Shown here: positions 16,299 through 24,097 of the stretch, one piece after another
How positions within the stretch are numbered: the first letter of the stretch is position 1
Layout of the letters: each line of letters starts with the position of its first letter
From: Photobacterium phosphoreum
GTDB taxonomy: Bacteria; Pseudomonadota; Gammaproteobacteria; Enterobacterales; Vibrionaceae
DNA length: 43,929 nt
Assembly: GCF_002954725.1 (NCBI RefSeq)
Contig: NZ_MSCQ01000002.1
Coordinates: 983,900 to 1,027,828 of the forward strand
Direction of reading: 5' to 3'
The notes under the pieces: generated by a model
Told to the model about the DNA's origin: nothing
What the model saw: only the letters and a program-made list of their open reading frames with translations
Database searches by the model: none
Program-made: the position numbers and the translations under genes

Positions 16299-17963
16299 AT
16301 GATCATAAATAAAGCGCATACGTTAACGGTAGCAATATTGGCGGCATTATGTGCCCCAACCACTTTTGCTGCAGAAAAAAACCAATTAACCATAGTGGCT
16401 GATTTTTATCCCACTATGATACGTAACTTTAACCCTTACCTTGCCACCAATTTACGTACCACGACCGACTTTATTTATGAGCCTTTAGTTGTTTTTAACC
16501 AAATGCACGGCAACAAACCGGTGATGCGATTAGCTAAAAACTACTATATGTCTGACGATCTCACTCAAGTAACCTTTGAAATTCGCGAAGGCGTTAAATG
16601 GTCAGATGGCACCCCGTTTACTGCTGATGATGTAGTGTATTCCTTCCAACTTATTCATGATAAACCCGAGCTTGATCCGAAAAGTATGGATCGCTGGATC
16701 AAAAGTGTTCGCCAACAAGACAACAAGGTTATTTTCGAATTAACTGAAGCGAATTCTAACTTACCGTTTGAAATCTCCACCATTCCGATTGTGCCTAAAC
16801 ACATTTGGAAAGATATTGAAAAACCTGAACTATTTACTAATGAAAACCCAGTAGGTTCAGGTCCATTTACCGAGATTGATACCTTTACTCCACAATTGTA
16901 TGTCCAATGCCGTAACCCTAATTACTGGGATAACGACAACCTTGAAGTCGACTGTTTACGGGTACCACAAATTGCCAATAATGATCAGCTGTTAAATAAA
17001 ATAATCAAATCAGAGCTTGATTGGACCAGTGCTTTTATTCCTGATGTTGATGCCCTATATTCAGCCCGTAATCCAAATCATAAATACTGGTATCCTGCGG
17101 CAAGTACTCAATCTTTTATGATGAATTTTAAAACACCGCATCCAGGTAATAACGAAGCGATTAATACCCTTGATTTCCGTCGCGCGTTATCAATGGCCAT
17201 TGATCGCCAGAAAATCATTGATGTTGCCTTTTACGGCAACGGTATTGTTAATGATTACGCATCAGGCTTAGGCAAAGGGTTAGAGTTCTGGGCTAACCAA
17301 GATATTTATAATCAATACAAAGGTTTTAACACTTACAACATTGATAATGCCAAAGCGCTGTTAGCCAAAGCGGGCTTTAAAGACATTGATGGTGATGGTT
17401 ATGTTGAAACGCCAACGGGTCAAAAAATAGAGATTGCGATTCAATCACCAACAGGCTGGACTGACTTTAATAATACAGTGCAGCTTGGGGTTGAGCAGCT
17501 ACAAATGGCAGGTATTGATGTTAAAGCCAAAACCTCTGACTTTGCGGTATATAACCAAGCGATGACCAATGGTACTTATGATATGGCCTACACTAACTAC
17601 TTTAACGGTGCTGACCCTTACCGTTACTGGAACAGTGCCTATCATTCACGTTATCAAGAAGGTGCGAGCATGCCTCGTTTTGCAATGCACTTCTTTAAAA
17701 ATACCGATCTCGATCAATTACTGGATAACTTCTATAAAACAGCTAATCAAGACCAACAAAAAGTCATCGCGCATAAGATCCAAAAGATTATTGCCGAAAA
17801 CCAAATCACTATTCCTGTGATGTCAGGCGTCGATGTCTACCAATTTAATGAAAGCCGTTATACCGGTTGGTGGAGTACTGACAATCCTAAAGGTCGTCCT
17901 TTAGCATGGGCTGGCGTCCCTGAGCGTTTATTACACGTATTAGATTTAAAACCAAAAGCATAA
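16299..17963 (+). CDS. Periplasmic solute-binding protein, family 5, chitobiose-binding protein (CBP)-like
   Basis: This 554-residue SBP_bac_5 protein has a signal peptide ending at TFA|AEK. From memory, it matches the Vibrio (GlcNAc)n-binding protein CBP over its length: 'MIRNFNPYLATNLRTTTDFIYEP', 'SDGTPFTADDVVYSF', 'NPVGSGPFTEIDTFTPQLY', 'QSPTGWTDFNNTVQL' and the C-terminal 'GVPERLLHVLDLKPKA'. AAGGA lies 7 bases before the ATG. Two permease genes follow after a terminator-like hairpin, as in many operons where the binding protein is made in excess. Coupled to a glycosylasparaginase gene, it is more likely to bind a GlcNAc-containing glycan or glycopeptide than a plain peptide (inference). 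Confidence 0.88.
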   Translation: MIINKAHTLTVAILAALCAPTTFAAEKNQLTIVADFYPTMIRNFNPYLATNLRTTTDFIYEPLVVFNQMHGNKPVMRLAKNYYMSDDLTQVTFEIREGVKWSDGTPFTADDVVYSFQLIHDKPELDPKSMDRWIKSVRQQDNKVIFELTEANSNLPFEISTIPIVPKHIWKDIEKPELFTNENPVGSGPFTEIDTFTPQLYVQCRNPNYWDNDNLEVDCLRVPQIANNDQLLNKIIKSELDWTSAFIPDVDALYSARNPNHKYWYPAASTQSFMMNFKTPHPGNNEAINTLDFRRALSMAIDRQKIIDVAFYGNGIVNDYASGLGKGLEFWANQDIYNQYKGFNTYNIDNAKALLAKAGFKDIDGDGYVETPTGQKIEIAIQSPTGWTDFNNTVQLGVEQLQMAGIDVKAKTSDFAVYNQAMTNGTYDMAYTNYFNGADPYRYWNSAYHSRYQEGASMPRFAMHFFKNTDLDQLLDNFYKTANQDQQKVIAHKIQKIIAENQITIPVMSGVDVYQFNESRYTGWWSTDNPKGRPLAWAGVPERLLHVLDLKPKA

Positions 17964-17969
17964 TAACAA

Positions 17970-18003
17970 AAATACCGTCATCTAAACCGTGGCGGTATTT
18001 ATT
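17970..18003 (+). terminator. Intraoperon attenuating hairpin after the binding-protein gene
   Basis: AAATACCG (17970-17977) pairs with CGGTATTT (17993-18000), with a possible inner CA/TG pair, in the 148-bp gap before the permease genes. It would lower permease expression relative to the binding protein. Confidence 0.6.
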
Positions 18004-18111
18004 GTCATGCGGTTAATCTCTGATTTTTATTAACGGTGCTATTTAATGGCATCATTTTTAATTTCGGTGCTATTTAACGATCAATAAAAATCTTTAGTAG
18101 GAATAAATACG

Positions 18112-19098
18112 ATGGGCTTTTTCTTTCGGCGATTATCTTTTTATTTTATCGCACTAATATTTGCAGCAACATTAAATTTTATATTACCTCGCGCCATGCC
18201 AGGTGATCCTGTGACAATGATGTTTGCTAATGCGACCTCCCATGTTAGCCCTGAACGTATTGAAGCAATGAAAAAACTGCTCGGTTTTGTGGATGGACCA
18301 TTATATGAGCAATATTTTTCGTATCTTGCCAATATATTTACCGGCCACTGGGGAACATCAATAAAGTTTTATCCGTTATCGGTTAATGATTTGCTTGGCG
18401 GTGCCATTGGCTGGTCATTATTTCTCACGGGTACAGCGGTTATTTTATCGTTTTGTCTTGGTTCAGTTATGGGTATTTTTGCCGCTTGGCGTCGAGGCAG
18501 TTATTACGACACCTTTATCTCACCGAGTACGCTAGTAGTGCAATCTATCCCTTCCGTGGTTATTGCAATGCTCGTAATGTTTACCTTTGCCATTGGCTTA
18601 GAGTGGTTTCCTATTGGTAATGCGTACACCTCAGGCACCACGCCTGATTGGTCAAGTTGGGCATTTTATAAAGATGTCATGTATCACGCTGCCCTGCCGT
18701 TGTTATGTGCCACTGTCAGTCAAATTGGTGGCTTTCTAATTAGCATGCGTAACAACATGATCAACCTGCTTAACGAAGACTTTATCACCATGGCGAAAGC
18801 CAAAGGACTGAGTGAGCATCGAGTTATTTTTAACTATGCTGCCCGTAATGCGATGCTTCCAAGTGTCACTGCCCTATCCATGGCGCTCGGCACCGCCATC
18901 AGTGGTCAGTTAATTGTTGAAATGATCTTTAACTACCCCGGTCTTGGAACGGTGTTATTAAACGCGATTCACGCCCGTGATTATCAAGTATTACAAGGCC
19001 AATTATTACTGATGACCTTGTTTATGTTGTTCTTTAACTTTATGGCTGATCTGTTAATTGTGCTGTTAGACCCACGCCTGCGTACTGGAGATCGATAA
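18112..19098 (+). CDS. ABC importer permease, DppB/OppB type
   Basis: This 328-residue inner-membrane permease has six hydrophobic segments. The binding-protein-dependent transport signature is visible as 'EDFITMAKAKGLSEHRVIF', the EAA loop that docks onto the ATPase, near residues 222-240. The N-terminus carries the OppB-type 'LPRAMPGDPVTMMFA'. AGGA precedes the ATG. The second permease gene begins one base after its stop, so the pair is translationally linked. In the Vibrio chitobiose operon the corresponding permease genes follow the CBP gene in the same order. No ATPase gene follows here. Confidence 0.92.
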   Translation: MGFFFRRLSFYFIALIFAATLNFILPRAMPGDPVTMMFANATSHVSPERIEAMKKLLGFVDGPLYEQYFSYLANIFTGHWGTSIKFYPLSVNDLLGGAIGWSLFLTGTAVILSFCLGSVMGIFAAWRRGSYYDTFISPSTLVVQSIPSVVIAMLVMFTFAIGLEWFPIGNAYTSGTTPDWSSWAFYKDVMYHAALPLLCATVSQIGGFLISMRNNMINLLNEDFITMAKAKGLSEHRVIFNYAARNAMLPSVTALSMALGTAISGQLIVEMIFNYPGLGTVLLNAIHARDYQVLQGQLLLMTLFMLFFNFMADLLIVLLDPRLRTGDR

Positions 19099-19099
19099 C

Positions 19100-20122
19100 A
19101 TGAAAGGGATTATTCAATTATTAGTCCGTAACCCTAAATCGTTAACCGGATTATGTATTTTAGTAATGTTTGTGTTAGCGGCTATTTTTGCGCCATTGAT
19201 CACCAATCATGCGCCTGATAGAGGCACTGGTAACCCTCACGAATACCCAGCTTTTGTAGTTAAAGCGGCACAGACTAACCCTGATGGTTGGATTGCGAAA
19301 AACTTAGCCACCAATAAACGTACCTTGTTAATGTCGAAAAAAGCCGATCATATTCTAGGCACTACCCGTATGGGACGTGATGTATGGTCACAATTAATTT
19401 ACGGTGCTCGTACCTCCCTCGCTGTGGGTTTAGGCGCTGGTATTTTAGTGTGTTTTCTAGCGACCTTAATTGGGGTTTCTGCTGGCTATTTTGGTGGCAA
19501 GGTCGATGAAATACTCACCGCAGCCATGAATATCATGCTAGTGATCCCCCAATTACCACTGCTGTTTATTATTGCCGCATTTATTGGTCAGGCAGGGCCA
19601 TTTACGATTGCGATAGTGATCGCCATTACTTCATGGGCATGGGGTGCGCGGGTGGTGCGATCTCAAACATTATCCTTACGCGAAAAAGAGTTTATTCGTG
19701 CCGCAGAAGTATTAGGTGAATCACCGTGGCGCATTATCGCCGTTGAAATTTTGCCGAACCTGATGTCAATTGTTGGCGCGAGTTTTATTGGTTGTGTGCT
19801 ACTCGCGATCATGACCGAAGCCAGTTTATCGTTCCTTGGTCTTGGCGATCCTAATGCAATCAGCTGGGGGGTGATGTTATATAACGTTCAAACTTCTTCA
19901 TCGATGCTGATTGGCGCATGGTGGGAAATTCTCGCACCTTGTATCGCGTTAATCTTTATCGCGATTGGTTTGTCGTTATTAAACTTCGCTGTCGATGAAA
20001 TCGCTAACCCACAATTACGCTCTCACAAAGGCATGCGCCGCTGGCAACAACATAGCGATGCCAACCTTGTTCAAACTCAAACCGAAATGCCACACCCTAT
20101 TACTGATGGCGGAACCAAATAA
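19100..20122 (+). CDS. ABC importer permease, DppC/OppC type
   Basis: This 340-residue inner-membrane permease has an N-terminal helix, a long periplasmic loop (about residues 37-95) and five further helices, as in OppC-like proteins. The EAA loop is 'EKEFIRAAEVLGESPWRII'. The 'LGTTRMGRDVWSQLIYGARTS' motif is typical of the second subunit of oligopeptide and oligosaccharide importers. Its stop overlaps the ATG of the aminopeptidase gene by one base, so importer and peptidase are co-expressed. The usual two ATPase genes are absent, and shared ATPases from the chitobiose transporter are a reasonable supposition. Confidence 0.92.
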   Translation: MKGIIQLLVRNPKSLTGLCILVMFVLAAIFAPLITNHAPDRGTGNPHEYPAFVVKAAQTNPDGWIAKNLATNKRTLLMSKKADHILGTTRMGRDVWSQLIYGARTSLAVGLGAGILVCFLATLIGVSAGYFGGKVDEILTAAMNIMLVIPQLPLLFIIAAFIGQAGPFTIAIVIAITSWAWGARVVRSQTLSLREKEFIRAAEVLGESPWRIIAVEILPNLMSIVGASFIGCVLLAIMTEASLSFLGLGDPNAISWGVMLYNVQTSSSMLIGAWWEILAPCIALIFIAIGLSLLNFAVDEIANPQLRSHKGMRRWQQHSDANLVQTQTEMPHPITDGGTK

Positions 20123-21537
20123 TGACAACCTCTTTATTCACCATAACCTTAACCCGAGATCAGCAATCCGATCAATTCACTCGTCGTCTGCATCTCACCC
20201 TTGGCAGCAGCCATAAGTTAACCCTTAATCAAGATGTCTGTGATTACGATGCCGAGATCAGCAAGCAGGCGATTACGGTTGCCGACATCCAAGATATTGG
20301 CTATTTAATCGCGACCACATTTAGCAACGCTTCCACGCTCCAGTTATCCATTGATGACAACATTGCCGCTCAATATAGCCACCAGCATTGGTTCAAGTGG
20401 CTGTCTTTTGGGCTCGCGTTATCAAACTATAATTATCGCCACAGTGATAGTCCCTTGTTACAACCCATCGTGGCAAATTTTAGCTTATTAAATGCCACCG
20501 ACGAGGATAACTGCGCCTTTGAAAACGGAAAAATACTCGCTTACAGTCAATTAATTTCCCGTGAGTTAATGAATAAACCGGGTAATGTTATTTATCCACA
20601 ATCCTTTGTCGAGGCCGTTGAAGCATTAGCGATTAATAACATTGAATTATCGTACCTTGATGAGGCGATGATGCTTGAACAAGGCTTTGGCGGCTTAATG
20701 AGTATCGCCCAAGGCAGTGATCGTGAAGCGCGGTTATTGTGCCTCGATTATCATCCTCAACACCCTCAATTTACGGTGGCGTTAGTCGGTAAAGGGGTTA
20801 CGTTTGATTCTGGCGGGATTAGCATTAAACAACCGCGTTATATGAGTACCATGAAAGTCGATATGGGTGGTGCTGCCGCCGTTGTTGGCGCACTCAATGC
20901 CATTGCGCAACTGCAATTACCCATTAGAGTGATTGGTTTGTGTGGCTTAGTTGAAAATATGCCGTCTGGTAAAGCCATTAAACCCGGTGATGTGGTGACT
21001 ATGCTCAATAAAACCAGTGTCGAAATCATTAGCACAGATGCCGAAGGTCGAATGGTATTGGCTGACGTACTTCATTATGCCCAGCAGCACTATCAACCGG
21101 ATTATTTAGTCGATATTGCGACCTTAACCGGAGGCACTGGGATTGCACTCGGCAAGGCTTATGCTTCATTAATGGGCAATAATGATAACCTGATTGCTGA
21201 TGCTCAAATTGCAGGCCAAGCGTGTTCAGAACCGTTGTGGTCAATGCCAACAGGTGGCATGTTTACCACTGCACTTGAAAGTGATTTTGCCGATTTACGC
21301 CATGGTAGCGAAGAACCTGATGGCAGCCCATGTGTCGCTGCAACATTTTTATCGCACTTTATTCAACCGGATCAAAAGTGGATCCATATCGATTCAGCCG
21401 CCATGTCATTGGGTATGAATCATCGTAAAATTTACAGCAAAGCCACCACTGGCTACGGGACACTGTTATTAACTGAACTCTGCCAACAACTGATCTTGCA
21501 AGATCAGTTGCAGAACGAACAAGGAAGTCGATCATGA
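20122..21537 (+). CDS. M17 family leucyl aminopeptidase
   Basis: This 471-residue cytosolic metallo-aminopeptidase removes N-terminal residues from peptides. All two-metal ligands and catalytic residues are visible: Lys224 and Asp229 in 'GKGVTFDSGG', Asp247 in 'MKVDMGG', and Asp306, Glu308 and Arg310 in 'STDAEGRM'. The family signature is usually NTDAEGRL, so Asn-to-Ser and Leu-to-Met changes are present. The C-terminal 'IHIDSAAMS' replaces the common HLDIAG. The gene starts inside the permease stop codon and overlaps the glycosylasparaginase gene by 4 bases. That coupling suggests it prepares imported glycopeptides for the next enzyme, which needs Asn with a free alpha-amino group (family knowledge). 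Confidence 0.9.
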   Translation: MTTSLFTITLTRDQQSDQFTRRLHLTLGSSHKLTLNQDVCDYDAEISKQAITVADIQDIGYLIATTFSNASTLQLSIDDNIAAQYSHQHWFKWLSFGLALSNYNYRHSDSPLLQPIVANFSLLNATDEDNCAFENGKILAYSQLISRELMNKPGNVIYPQSFVEAVEALAINNIELSYLDEAMMLEQGFGGLMSIAQGSDREARLLCLDYHPQHPQFTVALVGKGVTFDSGGISIKQPRYMSTMKVDMGGAAAVVGALNAIAQLQLPIRVIGLCGLVENMPSGKAIKPGDVVTMLNKTSVEIISTDAEGRMVLADVLHYAQQHYQPDYLVDIATLTGGTGIALGKAYASLMGNNDNLIADAQIAGQACSEPLWSMPTGGMFTTALESDFADLRHGSEEPDGSPCVAATFLSHFIQPDQKWIHIDSAAMSLGMNHRKIYSKATTGYGTLLLTELCQQLILQDQLQNEQGSRS

Positions 21538-22460
21538 TCTTATTAGCAAACTCAGAAGCCTATCCGGGGATTGAAGCCTCAGCTCGTCGCCTCCAAGCGG
21601 GAGAGGAAGGCTTACGCGCATTGGTTGAAGGCATTAAACTGGTTGAGTTAGATCCTCGCGTGCGCACCGTCGGTTATGGCGGTTGGCCGAACGTATTAGG
21701 TGAAATGGAATTAGATGCTTCAGTAATGGACGGTGATAGCTTACGCACAGGCGCAGTTGGAGCATTAAAAGGCTATATTCACCCGATTGAAGTCGCCTAC
21801 AGCGTGATGACCGATCTTAACCATGAAATTTTAGTCGGTGAAGGCGCAGCTATTTTTGCCAATGAAATTAATGCGGTCGCTGGTAATAACCTCATCGAAG
21901 ATTCAAAGCAAGTGTGGTGGGAAAAGTTAGAACAAGCGATGACCCCAGAGCAACAAGCTGCATTTCCTAACGTGCCGCTTGCGCCACTGTCTAACAATGC
22001 CACCGATCCGGAACGTGTACGAGATACAACGGTATTTCTGAGCAGTGATATTAATCATAAAATTACCGCAGCGACTTCAACATCAGGCTGGGCATGGAAA
22101 TACCCCGGTCGTTTAGGCGATAGTCCTATTATTGGTGCTGGATCTTATGCTGATAGCCGTTATGGCGCGTGTGCTTGTACTCATACTGGTGAAATGAGCA
22201 TCCGCTGCTCAACTGCACATGCTGTCGTGTTATATATGAAAATGGGCATGACACTTGATGAAGCGGTCTATGAAGCGATTCGAGATCTCGATTATCTCAA
22301 AGATGGTTACACTGAAGGCGTTACTATTCATGCGATTGATTGCCACGGTAATCATAAAGTGGTGAGTTTAAATTGTCCGGGCAATATCACTTATTGGCTG
22401 TGGCAAACGGGAATGGCTAAGCCTGAAGAACGTCAAGCTGAAGTGATCATGACCAAATAA
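21534..22460 (+). CDS. N4-(beta-N-acetylglucosaminyl)-L-asparaginase (glycosylasparaginase, family T2)
   Basis: This 308-residue Ntn-hydrolase hydrolyses the GlcNAc-Asn bond of N-glycoproteins after the peptide has been trimmed. Autocleavage would occur before Thr165 in 'RDTTVF', the position of HD|T in known enzymes, to give alpha and beta subunits. 'TSTSGW', 'GRLGDSPIIGAGSYAD' (Arg193, Asp196) and 'THTGE' form the usual beta-subunit active site. The precursor His before Asp is Arg here. No signal peptide is evident, unlike some secreted homologues, so it acts in the cytoplasm. The gene overlaps the aminopeptidase gene by 4 bases and ends the importer operon at a long terminator. Confidence 0.9.
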   Translation: MILLANSEAYPGIEASARRLQAGEEGLRALVEGIKLVELDPRVRTVGYGGWPNVLGEMELDASVMDGDSLRTGAVGALKGYIHPIEVAYSVMTDLNHEILVGEGAAIFANEINAVAGNNLIEDSKQVWWEKLEQAMTPEQQAAFPNVPLAPLSNNATDPERVRDTTVFLSSDINHKITAATSTSGWAWKYPGRLGDSPIIGAGSYADSRYGACACTHTGEMSIRCSTAHAVVLYMKMGMTLDEAVYEAIRDLDYLKDGYTEGVTIHAIDCHGNHKVVSLNCPGNITYWLWQTGMAKPEERQAEVIMTK

Positions 22461-22506
22461 TATGACAACCAATACTCATCAACCAGAAAACTGATAATAA
22501 TACCCA

Positions 22507-22566
22507 GAAAACACCCTTACACAGTGCCAACAACCAAGACGAACTGGCTCACAGGGTGTTTTCTCT
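22507..22566. terminator. Operon-end terminator after glycosylasparaginase
   Basis: GAAAACACCCT (22507-22517) and AGGGTGTTTTC (22553-22563) are exact complements, with a second inner stem GTGCCA/TGGC-CAC. It sits between convergent genes and can serve both. Confidence 0.85.
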
Positions 22567-22578
22567 ATAACCCATTTT

Positions 22579-22857
22579 TTATTTCGCTTTATTCAGAAAA
22601 AATCCCCACAGCTTTTGCCATATAACATCGAGTTGATTATAAGGCACATAATCATCACGAAAGGCTTTGCTATCATCTTCTGCAATACTTTTTACGTACT
22701 GTTTATTATCCGTGCTGATAATTTTTGTAAAATCACACGTATACGGTGACACTTCACGCTCAAGAAAACGTAAAGCTTGGCGAGGATCTGAAGTTACTTT
22801 AACAATATCAGGATGATGAGATAAACCATGAGTGATCTTTAACTTAAACCTTGTCAT
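22579..22857 (-). CDS. Small hypothetical protein (92 aa)
   Basis: The ATG at 22857 (MTRFKLKITHGLS) is chosen because AAGGA lies about 8 bases upstream; an earlier in-frame start at 22893 lacks a site. The protein is soluble and highly charged, with 'HHPDIVKVTSDPRQALRFLERE' in the centre and a tryptophan-containing end 'DVIWQKLWGFFLNKAK'. It has no signal peptide or known motif. I do not recognise the family. It converges on the glycopeptide operon and is divergent from the lipoprotein gene. Confidence 0.6.
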   Translation of the reverse strand: MTRFKLKITHGLSHHPDIVKVTSDPRQALRFLEREVSPYTCDFTKIISTDNKQYVKSIAEDDSKAFRDDYVPYNQLDVIWQKLWGFFLNKAK

Positions 22858-23113
22858 TGTTGCTGTCCTTGAAACGATTGAGATGATCAACAACCGCGAA
22901 AATGGAAATAGAAAAAGGGTGTTGAAATAAAATATACTCGCTCTTGTTTCTTTTAAATATCAGCAATATGTTTCAATTTGTATAAAAGATCAGTAGTTGT
23001 AACAAAGACGACCATTAAATAATAATACACTGAGAATTCTTAACAATAAGCCATAGCTAACCCGCTAGATTAACTAAATTTTCATATATTGTTACCATAA
23101 AACGGCTCAAATT

Positions 23114-24025
23114 ATGCCTATAACCCATTCTACAATGCCAATATTATTATGCTGTAGTATATTCGTCCTTAATGGTTGTAATGACGATAATACTAACAGT
23201 ACCCCAATCCCTGAAGAATCAATTCAAGCAACTGAAGAACCAGCTCAAGCAACTGAAGAACCAACTCAAGCAACTGAAGAACCAGCTCAAGCAACTGAAG
23301 AATCCGATCCCAGTTTAGCTATCGAAGAAGATAACTGTGATGTCGATAATTTCCAATTACTTGATTTTACGCCGTGGCAACGAGAGAACGGCTATTGGGT
23401 CGGTGAATATACCTTACTTGGCGCAGACGGTACGCCACAGGTTTCTAGCCGCTGGCCTTACCGTTATGATAATTATAAAGGCTTTATTCATTTAGAAGTG
23501 ATTGGAAACGCGATTAAACAACGAAATGTGTTTTTATATCCGCCCAAATTAGCAGAATTATGTGATGCAACCACCGAAGCACTCGGTAATGGTCAGTGTG
23601 GTATCAATGGCAATGAGAAAATATTCAGTGCCGATCAAAAAGCCACTGATTGCAGTGGTAACATTTCAGGTCCATTTGAATCATTTGGCATGACATTAGA
23701 CACTAATACCACCTTGATTGGCGATGATACGGTACTTTACCAAGTAAGAATGCCTGATGGCAGTATCATGCAAAATCAACTCACCACTCTACCACCGAAC
23801 GACAGCCGCGTTCGTACTGCTCAAGGCTTTTTCTCGGGGAGCTCCACCTACGCCAGTTATTACCGCGAGCATAAAGTCACTCAAGAAGAGTTTTTCCAAT
23901 TACTCGCTGCTGCACGTGTTGAATACAACATTCTCGAAACCGATCACTGTGGTTACGATAATGCTAACCAGCCCAGTCAAACCACCTGTGATGAGCATTT
24001 TGAGTTAGATCTTTCAGCTGAGTAA
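23114..24025 (+). CDS. Repeat-bearing lipoprotein of unknown function
   Basis: This 303-residue protein starts with a short hydrophobic signal and a lipobox VLNGC (Cys22). Asn follows the cysteine, so outer-membrane sorting is expected. Residues 33-65 are an acidic, proline-rich linker of four heptapeptide repeats (ATEEPAQ/T). The remaining domain has six cysteines, 'RENGYWVGEYTLLGADG', 'RWPYRYDNYKGFIHLEV', 'VLYQVRMPDGS' and 'RTAQGFFSGSSTYASYYRE'. I do not recognise it. It may be a substrate-binding or calycin-like surface domain. It lies between the glycopeptide operon and the convergent GH92 gene, sharing a terminator with the latter, which suggests but does not prove a link to glycan use. 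No strong ribosome-binding site is seen. Confidence 0.7.
   Translation: MPITHSTMPILLCCSIFVLNGCNDDNTNSTPIPEESIQATEEPAQATEEPTQATEEPAQATEESDPSLAIEEDNCDVDNFQLLDFTPWQRENGYWVGEYTLLGADGTPQVSSRWPYRYDNYKGFIHLEVIGNAIKQRNVFLYPPKLAELCDATTEALGNGQCGINGNEKIFSADQKATDCSGNISGPFESFGMTLDTNTTLIGDDTVLYQVRMPDGSIMQNQLTTLPPNDSRVRTAQGFFSGSSTYASYYREHKVTQEEFFQLLAAARVEYNILETDHCGYDNANQPSQTTCDEHFELDLSAE
23224..23307 (+). repeat. Four tandem 21-bp repeats encoding the lipoprotein linker
   Basis: Four in-frame copies of a 21-bp unit beginning TCAAGCAACTGAAGAA run without a break. The first three are nearly identical and the fourth diverges in its last bases. They encode a flexible Glu/Pro linker just after the lipidation site. 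Confidence 0.93.
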
Positions 24026-24033
24026 TAACAAAA

Positions 24034-24065
24034 AAGCGTGCGCTTAGATCACTAAGAGCACGCTT
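24034..24065. terminator. Bidirectional terminator between the lipoprotein and GH92-1 genes
   Basis: AAGCGTGC-g-CTTAG and CTAAG-a-GCACGCTT form a long stem around ATCA, with A/T-rich flanks on both sides. Confidence 0.85.
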
Positions 24066-24097
24066 ATTTGATAACTATTAATCTATTGGCTAATTAA

